This document shows positions 58,505 through 64,000 of a stretch of DNA of 64,000 nt, piece by piece. The notes beneath the pieces are model-generated. The model searched no databases, was not told where the DNA came from, and saw only the letters and a program-made list of their open reading frames with translations. The number at the start of each line of letters is the position of its first letter. The stretch's first letter is position 1. A program made the translations under genes and the position numbers. Source of the DNA: Caulobacter ginsengisoli (GTDB lineage Bacteria; Pseudomonadota; Alphaproteobacteria; Caulobacterales; Caulobacteraceae); assembly GCF_030814835.1 (NCBI RefSeq), contig NZ_JAUSVS010000001.1:997001-1061000 (forward strand), given 5' to 3'.

Positions 58505-60016
58505 TCAGGACTGACTGTATAGCCCCGCGTGGGTCTGGCGCAACAGCGCCTTCTGCACCTTGCCCATGGCGTTGCGCGGCAGGTCGTCGACGAACAGCAC
58601 CCGCTTGGGCTGTTTGAACTTCGCCAACCGTTCTTGCAGCGCCGCCAGCACCCCCGCCTCGGTCAGCGTCGTGGATCCACCCGTGGCGATGACGGCCGTG
58701 ACGCCTTCGCCGAAGTCGGCATGCGGCAGGCCGATGACGGCGCTCTCGACCACCCCCGGAATGGCGTCGAGTTCGGCCTCGACCTCCTTGGGATAGACGT
58801 TGAAACCACCCGAGATGATCAGGTCCTTGCCCCGCCCGACGATGCTCACATAGCCGGCCGCGTCGATCATCCCCAGGTCGCCGGTGATGAAAGAACCGTC
58901 GGCCCGGAACTCGGCGGCGGTCTTTTCGGGCATGCGCCAGTAGCCGGCGAAGACGTTGGGGCCCCTGACCTCGATCATGCCGATCTCGCCCTGGGCCAGG
59001 GGGACGCCGGTCTCCGGGTCGGCGATGCGCAGCGCCACGTCCGGCAGCGGCGGGCCGACCGTGCCGGCCACCCGCTCGCCGTCATAGGGGTTGGAGCTGT
59101 TCATGCCGGTCTCGGTCATGCCGTAGCGCTCCAGGATCGCCGTCCCGGTCCGCGCCGACCAGTCGCGATGGGTCTCGGCCAGCAGCGGGGCCGAGCCGGA
59201 GATGAAGAGGCGCATGCCCGCCACCGCCGCCCGGTCCAGGCCCGGCTGAGCGAGGAGCCGGGTGTAGAAGGTCGGCACCCCCATCAGGGCGCTGGCGCGG
59301 GGGAACAGGGTCAGGGCCTCGGCGGCGTCGAACTTCGCCCGGAAGATCATCGAGGCCCCGGCCGTCAGGACGACGTTGGTCGCCACGAAGAGGCCGTGCA
59401 CGTGATAGATCGGCAGGGCGTGGATCAGCACGTCGCGAGCCGTGAACCGCCAGAGCTTCGTCAGGGTCGCGGCGTTGGAGGCCAGGTTGCCCTGGGTCAG
59501 CATCGCCCCCTTGGAGCGGCCGGTGGTGCCCGAGGTGTAGCAGATGGCGGCCAGGTCGCTGGACGCTCGTTCGACCGTGGCGAAGTCGGCGGACTGGCCG
59601 GCGGCAAGGTCGGTGAGGCTGCCCTGCCCTTGCGCATCCAGCGTGGCGACCTTCGCGCCGACCTTGCTGGCCAGCCCGCCGACACCTTCCAGCACCGCCG
59701 GATCGCAGACGATCAGCGCCGGCTCGGCGTCCTCGATGAAGTAGCTGAGCTCGGCCAGGGTGTAGGCGGTGTTGAGCGGCAGGAACACCGCCCCGGCCCG
59801 CACGCAGGCCAGGTACAGGTAGAGGTTCTCCGGCGTCTTCTCGACCTGCGCGGCCACACGGTCGCCGGGCTGGACGCCCAGGGCCGCCAGGGCATGGGCC
59901 AGGCGGGCGGTGTGGGCTTGAAGATCGGCGTAGGTGTCGATGCGGCCATCGGACCGTTCGAGGAAGGGCGCGTCAGGGCGGCCGGCGGCGGTAAGTTGGT
60001 CGTAGAGCGGGTTCAC
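58505..60016 (-). CDS. matB: Acyl-CoA ligase, malonyl-CoA synthetase-like (MatB type)
   Basis: 503 residues from GTG 60016. The AMP-binding signature ICYTSGTTGRSKGAM (around residues 155-169), the ERYGMTETGMNSSNP motif and the late RGKDLIISGGFNVYPKEVE hinge are all seen. The GMTETGMN motif and overall size match malonyl-CoA synthetases, so the likely substrate is malonate or a related small dicarboxylate. GGAGAGG before the GTG is partly supplied by the left arm of an inverted repeat. Four downstream genes may be its partners. The alternative upstream ATG would start inside the repeat. Confidence 0.83.
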   Translation of the reverse strand: MNPLYDQLTAAGRPDAPFLERSDGRIDTYADLQAHTARLAHALAALGVQPGDRVAAQVEKTPENLYLYLACVRAGAVFLPLNTAYTLAELSYFIEDAEPALIVCDPAVLEGVGGLASKVGAKVATLDAQGQGSLTDLAAGQSADFATVERASSDLAAICYTSGTTGRSKGAMLTQGNLASNAATLTKLWRFTARDVLIHALPIYHVHGLFVATNVVLTAGASMIFRAKFDAAEALTLFPRASALMGVPTFYTRLLAQPGLDRAAVAGMRLFISGSAPLLAETHRDWSARTGTAILERYGMTETGMNSSNPYDGERVAGTVGPPLPDVALRIADPETGVPLAQGEIGMIEVRGPNVFAGYWRMPEKTAAEFRADGSFITGDLGMIDAAGYVSIVGRGKDLIISGGFNVYPKEVEAELDAIPGVVESAVIGLPHADFGEGVTAVIATGGSTTLTEAGVLAALQERLAKFKQPKRVLFVDDLPRNAMGKVQKALLRQTHAGLYSQS

Positions 60017-60021
60017 AACCT

Positions 60022-60127
60022 CTCCGTATCCCCAGCGAAAGCTGGGGTCCATGAGTGAGAAACAACCCGCAAGGTGATGGTCGACTATCCGCCCTCATGG
60101 GCCCCAGCGTTCGCTGGGGACACGGAG
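60022..60127. repeat. 106-bp element with 34-bp near-perfect terminal inverted repeats
   Basis: The arms 60022-60055 and 60094-60127 are reverse complements except for a few bases, and each contains a palindrome CCCCAGCG-AA/TT-CGCTGGGG. This form (CCCAGCGAAAGCTGGG) is very common in Caulobacter-type genomes. It lies between the Crp gene and the ligase gene, and its left end contributes to the ligase ribosome site. It is probably a mobile miniature repeat. Confidence 0.85.
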
Positions 60128-60134
60128 GATGGGG

Positions 60135-60806
60135 TTACCCCGCCACCACGCCCCTCAGCGCGGCGGGTTTCAAAATCTCCACCCGGCCATAGCCCAGCCG
60201 CACCCAGCCCTTGCGGGCCATCTCGCCCAGCCAGCCGTTGATCGCCTTGCGGGTCACTCCGACCATTTCGGCCAGATCGCCCTGGCTGACATCCGCCACA
60301 CCGAGGTTCTGCTCCAGCTGCAGCAGGCGCGCGGCCAGGCGCGCCCTGGGAGGAAGCGCTGTGAGCACGGCGACCAGCTGCAGGATCGTGCTGAGCTGCA
60401 GATAGAGCAGCCCCGCCAGATCCCGCCAGACGCCGGGATGGTCGGCCGCCGCCTGGCGCAGGGCCCGGTCCGAGAGGGTGAAGACGATGCTGTCGGCGGC
60501 GGCGATCACCGTCAGCAGGCGCGGCCCGCCCCCGAAGGTGGCGCTCTGACCCATCACCGCCCCGGGCGGCATGATGGCGATCATCACCTCGCGCTCGCCG
60601 GGGGCCTGGCAGTAGAGCTTCAGCCGCCCCTCCAGCACCGCCAGCAGGCCCGTCTCCTCGTCGCCCTCGCCATGCAGCCATTCCCCGGCGCCCCGGCGGA
60701 TCAACCGGCCGGCCTTGATCAGGGCGGCGGCCTGTTCGGGGGCCTGACCGGCGAACCAGGGGATGGCCATCAGGCTGCGGCGCTGGTCCTCGTCGGGCGG
60801 GTTCAT
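60135..60806 (-). CDS. Crp/Fnr family transcriptional regulator
   Basis: 223 residues from ATG 60806. An N-terminal cyclic-nucleotide-like barrel (IPWFAGQAPEQAAAL; ILPPGAV-like IMPPGAVMGQSATFGGG) precedes a Crp-type helix-turn-helix with VSQGDLAEMVGVTRKAINGWLGEM. No Fe-S cysteine cluster is seen, so it is Crp-like rather than Fnr. The effector is unknown. It is divergent from the TauD-like dioxygenase gene, and a GTNACC-NN-GGTNAC palindrome is in the 74-base gap. It may regulate the ligase/isomerase unit downstream or the dioxygenase. Confidence 0.85.
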   Translation of the reverse strand: MNPPDEDQRRSLMAIPWFAGQAPEQAAALIKAGRLIRRGAGEWLHGEGDEETGLLAVLEGRLKLYCQAPGEREVMIAIMPPGAVMGQSATFGGGPRLLTVIAAADSIVFTLSDRALRQAAADHPGVWRDLAGLLYLQLSTILQLVAVLTALPPRARLAARLLQLEQNLGVADVSQGDLAEMVGVTRKAINGWLGEMARKGWVRLGYGRVEILKPAALRGVVAG

Positions 60807-60814
60807 GACCAACT

Positions 60815-60828
60815 GTAACCCAGGTGAC
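60815..60828. promoter_or_regulatory. Imperfect palindrome in the Crp/dioxygenase intergenic region
   Basis: GTAACCCAGGTGAC (60815-60828) fits GTNACCNNGGTNAC, 9 bases before the Crp start and 53 before the dioxygenase start. It is a candidate operator for the neighbouring Crp-type protein or autoregulation. The core is short; a chance match is possible. Confidence 0.35.
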
Positions 60829-60880
60829 GTTCCGCCGTCCAGGATCGGCGACACTCCCCCCAAGCCCGCCGGAGGAACCC

Positions 60881-61720
60881 ATGCCCACGTCCGTCATCGC
60901 CATCGAACGCCAGAGCGGCTGTGGCGCCCTGGTCAGCGGCGTCGACCTGGCCAGCGCCGGCCCGCGCGAGGTCGACCTGATGCGCAAGGCCCTGTTCGAC
61001 CACGGCGTCCTCTTCTTCCGCGATCAGACCCTGACCCAGGCCCAGCACATCGCCCTGGCCGAACAGTTCGCCCCCATCGACATCAATCGCTTCTTTCCGG
61101 CCGACGCGGACTACCCACAGATCGCCAAGGTCGAGAAGACGCAGGAGCAGACCTCCAACATCGGCGGCGGCTGGCACACCGACCACAGCTATGACGCCGA
61201 GCCGGCCATGGGCTCGATCCTGGTCGCCCGCCAGCTCCCCGACAAAGGCGGCGACACCCTGTTCGCCGATATGTACGGCGCCTTTGACAGCCTGGACGAC
61301 GCGCTCAAGGCGCGGCTGAAGACCATGCGGGCCGTCCATTCCACCGCCCAGGTGTTCGGGGCGGCCGGCGCCTATGCCGGGACCGACCAGCAGGCGCTGT
61401 CAGGCAGCCGCGACCTGCCCGAGACCATCCACCCGGTGATCATCCGCCATCCCGGCAGCGGCAAGCCGGTGCTCTACGTCAATCCCGCCTTCACGACGCG
61501 TTTCGAGGGCATGACCCGCGAGGAGAGCCTGCCGCTGCTGCAACAGCTGTTCGTGGCGGCCATCGACCCGGCCCGGGTGACCACCTTCAAGTGGAAGCCG
61601 GGCTCGGTGGCCATCTGGGACAACCGCGCCAGCTGGCATTTCGCCAAGAACGACTATCACGGCCAGTACCGGCTGATGCACCGCATCACCATGAGCGGGT
61701 GTGCGCTGGAAGCGGCGTAA
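60881..61720 (+). CDS. TauD/TfdA family Fe(II)/2-oxoglutarate dioxygenase
   Basis: 279 residues from ATG 60881 with GGAGGA 6 bases upstream. The iron ligands are in GGGWHTDHSYDAEPAMGS (HxD) and the distal His in NRASWHFAKND. The 2OG-binding Arg lies near RLMHRITM. It resembles taurine/2,4-D-type dioxygenases, which cleave sulfonates or aryloxy acids. It is divergent from the Crp gene and convergent with the enoyl-CoA hydratase gene (10 bases). The substrate is unknown. It may be a sulfur or aromatic catabolic gene. Confidence 0.87.
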   Translation: MPTSVIAIERQSGCGALVSGVDLASAGPREVDLMRKALFDHGVLFFRDQTLTQAQHIALAEQFAPIDINRFFPADADYPQIAKVEKTQEQTSNIGGGWHTDHSYDAEPAMGSILVARQLPDKGGDTLFADMYGAFDSLDDALKARLKTMRAVHSTAQVFGAAGAYAGTDQQALSGSRDLPETIHPVIIRHPGSGKPVLYVNPAFTTRFEGMTREESLPLLQQLFVAAIDPARVTTFKWKPGSVAIWDNRASWHFAKNDYHGQYRLMHRITMSGCALEAA

Positions 61721-61730
61721 AACTCCGCCC

Positions 61731-62519
61731 TCAGTCCCCCCTAAACTCCGGCTTCCGCTTCTCGAAAAACGCCTGCACGCCCTCGGCCATGTCGGCCGAG
61801 CGGGAGGTCAGCAGGAACTGGTCGCGGTCCATGAAACTGGTGGCGGCGTGGGTGGCGTTCACCGCCGCGTTGATCGCCTCCTTGGTCATGCGCACCGGCA
61901 AGGGGGGCAGGTCGGCGACCCGGCGGGCCCAGTCCAGCGCCTCGGCCTCGGCGGCGCCGTTGGCCACCACCACCTCGGCCAGGCCCGCGGCCAGGCATTG
62001 CTCGGCGTTCAGCTGCTCGCCAAACAGCACGAAGCGCTTGGCCTTGGCGGGACCCATCAGGGCCGCGAGCCTGGGCAGGCTGCGCCAGCTCATGTTCATG
62101 CCCAGCGGAATCTCAGGCAGGCGCAGCCGGGCCGAGGCGCCCAGGATGCGGAAGTCGCAGGCAATGGCCAGCGCCACGCCGCCGCCGATACAGAAGCCTT
62201 CGATGGCGCAGATCGTCACCTGCTCCAGCTCCTCCCAGGCGCGGCAGAGGTCGGGACCCAGCTTCATCGACTGCCGCAGCTGCAACAGGGTCGCGCCGGC
62301 GGCGTTCCGCTCGGGGTCGGCCAGGTCGGCGCCGGCGGTAAAGAAGTCGGGACCGCCCGAGAGCACGATGGCCTGGATGTCGATGCGCGGCCGCAGGGCG
62401 TCGGCGGCGGCGATCAGCTCGCGCATCAAGGCCCGGCTCAGCGCATTGCGGGCCTCCTGGCGATTGAGACGCACGATCGCGACTGCGCCCTGCTCCTCGA
62501 CGGTCAGAAACTGCGGCAT
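61731..62519 (-). CDS. Enoyl-CoA hydratase/isomerase family protein
   Basis: 262 residues. The crotonase fold shows AIVRLNRQEARNALSR, the oxyanion-hole FFTAGADLADPE, and catalytic Glu region near ICAIEGFCIGGGVALA and PEIPLGMNMSWR. The last part has ARRVADLPPLPVRMTK. The usual Glu pair is not fully clear, so hydratase versus isomerase is open. It belongs with the surrounding acyl-CoA ligase and thiolase-type enzymes in fatty- or aromatic-acid breakdown. It starts 60 bases from the clpX terminator. Confidence 0.87.
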   Translation of the reverse strand: MPQFLTVEEQGAVAIVRLNRQEARNALSRALMRELIAAADALRPRIDIQAIVLSGGPDFFTAGADLADPERNAAGATLLQLRQSMKLGPDLCRAWEELEQVTICAIEGFCIGGGVALAIACDFRILGASARLRLPEIPLGMNMSWRSLPRLAALMGPAKAKRFVLFGEQLNAEQCLAAGLAEVVVANGAAEAEALDWARRVADLPPLPVRMTKEAINAAVNATHAATSFMDRDQFLLTSRSADMAEGVQAFFEKRKPEFRGD

Positions 62520-62566
62520 CGCCTTCTCCGCCCCCCAAGGAGAATTAGCCGCTGAGTCGTCCGGCC

Positions 62567-62612
62567 GACAAAACGACGAACGCCCTCCCCTCTCGTCGAG
62601 GGAAGGGCGTCC
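62567..62612 (-). terminator. Rho-independent terminator of clpX
   Basis: On the clpX strand a 13-base stem (ACGCCCTTCCCTC with GAGGGGAGGGCGT, one mismatch, loop GACGA) at 62580-62610 is followed by a run containing GTTTTG. It begins 29 bases after the clpX stop, and together they fit an intrinsic terminator. It is the clearest one in the window. Confidence 0.78.
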
Positions 62613-62638
62613 GGAATTTCGACCGTGAGCGGAGGGCT

Positions 62639-63898
62639 TTAGGCGGCGCCGCCGGCCTTCTTCTCGGCGTAGATGACCAGCGGCTGGGCGCGGCCTTCGA
62701 CGACCTCGGCGTTGACCACCACTTCCTCGACACCCTCGTAGGTCGGCAGCTCGTACATGGTCTCCAGCAGGATGCCTTCCATGATCGAGCGCAGGCCGCG
62801 CGCGCCGGTCCGGCGGCCGATGGCCTTGCGGGCCACGGCGTTCAGGGCGTCGTCGGTGAACTGCAGGCCGATATTCTCCATCTCGAACAGGCGGCCGTAC
62901 TGCTTGACCAGGGCGTTCTTCGGTTCGGTCAGGATCTTGACCAGCGCGCCTTCGTCCAGGTCTTCCAGGGTGGCGATGACCGGCAGGCGGCCGATGAATT
63001 CCGGGATCAGGCCAAACTTCATCAGGTCGTCAGGCTCGACGTTGCGCAGGACTTCGCCCGTGCGCCGCTCATCGGGATCGACCACCTTGGCGCCGAAGCC
63101 GATCGAGGTGCCCTGGCCGCGGCCCGAGATGATCTTCTCCAGGCCGGCGAAGGCGCCGCCGCAGATGAATAGGATGTTGGTGGTGTCGACCTGCAGGAAC
63201 TCCTGCTGGGGATGCTTGCGGCCGCCCTGCGGGGGCACCGAGGCGACGGTGCCTTCCATGATCTTCAGCAGGGCCTGCTGCACGCCCTCGCCCGACACGT
63301 CGCGGGTGATCGAGGGGTTGTCGGACTTGCGGCTGATCTTGTCGACCTCGTCGATGTAGACGATGCCGCGCTGGGCGCGCTCGACGTTGTAGTCGGCGGC
63401 CTGCAGCAGTTTCAGGATGATATTTTCGACATCCTCGCCGACATAACCGGCTTCGGTGAGCGTCGTGGCGTCGGCCATCGTGAACGGCACGTCGATGATT
63501 CGCGCCAGGGTCTGGGCCAGCAGGGTCTTGCCCGAGCCCGTCGGGCCGACCAGCAGGATGTTGGATTTGGCCAGTTCGACGTCGTTATTCTTCTGCGCGT
63601 GGTTGAGGCGCTTGTAGTGGTTGTGCACAGCAACGGCCAAGACCTTCTTGGCGTGCATCTGGCCGATCACGTAATCGTCGAGGACTTCGCAGATTTCCTT
63701 GGGGGTCGGCACCCCATCCTTGGATTTGACGAAGGCGATCTTGTGCTCTTCGCGGATGATATCCATGCAGAGCTCGACGCATTCATCACAGATGAACACG
63801 GTCGGACCGGCAATCAGCTTGCGCACCTCATGCTGGCTCTTTCCGCAGAAAGAACAATACAGAGTGCTTTTCGAGTCGCCGCTGGCGGCCTTGGTCAT
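62639..63898 (-). CDS. clpX: ATP-dependent Clp protease ATP-binding subunit ClpX
   Basis: 419 residues from ATG 63898. The zinc-binding domain has Cys15, Cys18, Cys37 and Cys40, Walker A is GPTGSGKT at 118-125, and the pore-loop and sensor region ([12 protein letters not shown]) follow. The N-terminus TKAASGD is what I recall for Caulobacter ClpX. It unfolds proteins for ClpP, including cell-cycle regulators such as CtrA. A GTG four codons upstream is less likely. It ends in a clear intrinsic terminator. clpP lies outside the window, if kept in the usual order. Confidence 0.96.
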   Translation of the reverse strand: MTKAASGDSKSTLYCSFCGKSQHEVRKLIAGPTVFICDECVELCMDIIREEHKIAFVKSKDGVPTPKEICEVLDDYVIGQMHAKKVLAVAVHNHYKRLNHAQKNNDVELAKSNILLVGPTGSGKTLLAQTLARIIDVPFTMADATTLTEAGYVGEDVENIILKLLQAADYNVERAQRGIVYIDEVDKISRKSDNPSITRDVSGEGVQQALLKIMEGTVASVPPQGGRKHPQQEFLQVDTTNILFICGGAFAGLEKIISGRGQGTSIGFGAKVVDPDERRTGEVLRNVEPDDLMKFGLIPEFIGRLPVIATLEDLDEGALVKILTEPKNALVKQYGRLFEMENIGLQFTDDALNAVARKAIGRRTGARGLRSIMEGILLETMYELPTYEGVEEVVVNAEVVEGRAQPLVIYAEKKAGGAA

Positions 63899-64000
63899 GT
63901 CGCTTCTCACGCTACGGCGGATCCGGTCCCAGAACCGAACACCGCCTCCCCGGGGGCGCTTCCCGCCAATCGAACTTGCAGGATACGCGCCGCGGGTTGT

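Noticed and set aside
59401..59412. CACGTG in the ligase gene as a second parS
   Set aside because: Flanking bases do not match the parS arms.

Overview
The window is a high-GC, tightly packed alphaproteobacterial chromosome segment. It most resembles Caulobacteraceae (Caulobacter, Phenylobacterium or Brevundimonas type). This rests on the gene order pdxJ-acpS-lepB-rnc-era, rpoZ-rel, dapA-smpB and clpX/lon/hup/tRNA-Val, on protein sequences close to my memory of Caulobacter ones (ClpX, Lon, Rel/SpoT), and on palindromic intergenic repeats typical of the family. I see no prophage, transposase, CRISPR array or integrase. Most of the window is core chromosome with small metabolic and regulatory modules.

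Layout. 0-6 kb: tail of a leucyl/arginyl-tRNA-protein transferase, an IR element, htpX-lemA, a serine hydrolase, and parC. 5.9-14.5 kb: a MarR regulator with two tandem palindromic operators coupled to a methyltransferase, an AraC/GyrI regulator, a 2OG oxygenase plus M24 peptidase pair, eutB-eutC plus an amino-acid/ethanolamine permease, and recO. 14.6-31.8 kb: the housekeeping block (era, rnc, lepB, acpS, pdxJ; pyrE; rel and rpoZ; folK; a NYN-domain protein with a family 5 uracil-DNA glycosylase; thiolase; smpB and dapA) with small secreted and membrane proteins of unknown function. 31.9-42.9 kb: a soluble lytic transglycosylase, an S41-like protease, AraC, methyltransferase, cupin, an HWE histidine kinase, SDR, and an aldo-keto reductase divergent from LysR. 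43-45.5 kb: cyanide-insensitive-type cytochrome bd oxidase with its small third subunit. 45.5-50.5 kb: a single-domain response regulator, an SPFH/ribbon-helix-helix operon with palindromes, a UGT-like glycosyltransferase, and a cyclopropane-synthase-like methyltransferase coupled to a DUF1295 membrane protein. 50.5-64 kb: lipoprotein, serine hydrolase, tRNA-Val, DUF1036 protein, HU, lon with a sigma-32-like promoter, a catabolic set (2-hydroxychromene carboxylate isomerase-like, SDR, malonyl-CoA synthetase-like ligase, Crp/Fnr, TauD-like dioxygenase, enoyl-CoA hydratase), and clpX.

Most noteworthy. (1) The ppGpp synthetase/hydrolase frame has no ATG, GTG or TTG able to start the full protein, but it has a CTG that overlaps the rpoZ stop (CTGA) seven bases after AGGAGG. 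(2) A perfect parS-like 16-mer lies next to smpB, in what looks like a non-origin region. (3) Twin palindromes sit on the MarR start codon. (4) A 58-residue ribbon-helix-helix gene lies behind an SPFH gene, with its Shine-Dalgarno buried in a perfect hairpin. (5) Two translationally coupled, apparently paralogous membrane proteins run into the 3' end of rel. I did not find a clearly new multi-gene system. The SPFH-RHH unit and the membrane-protein pair are the best candidates for undescribed biology.

No gene-free stretch exceeds about 300 bases. The larger gaps (about 130-210 bases) hold inverted repeats, promoter-like elements, terminators or nothing I could recognise, as listed.
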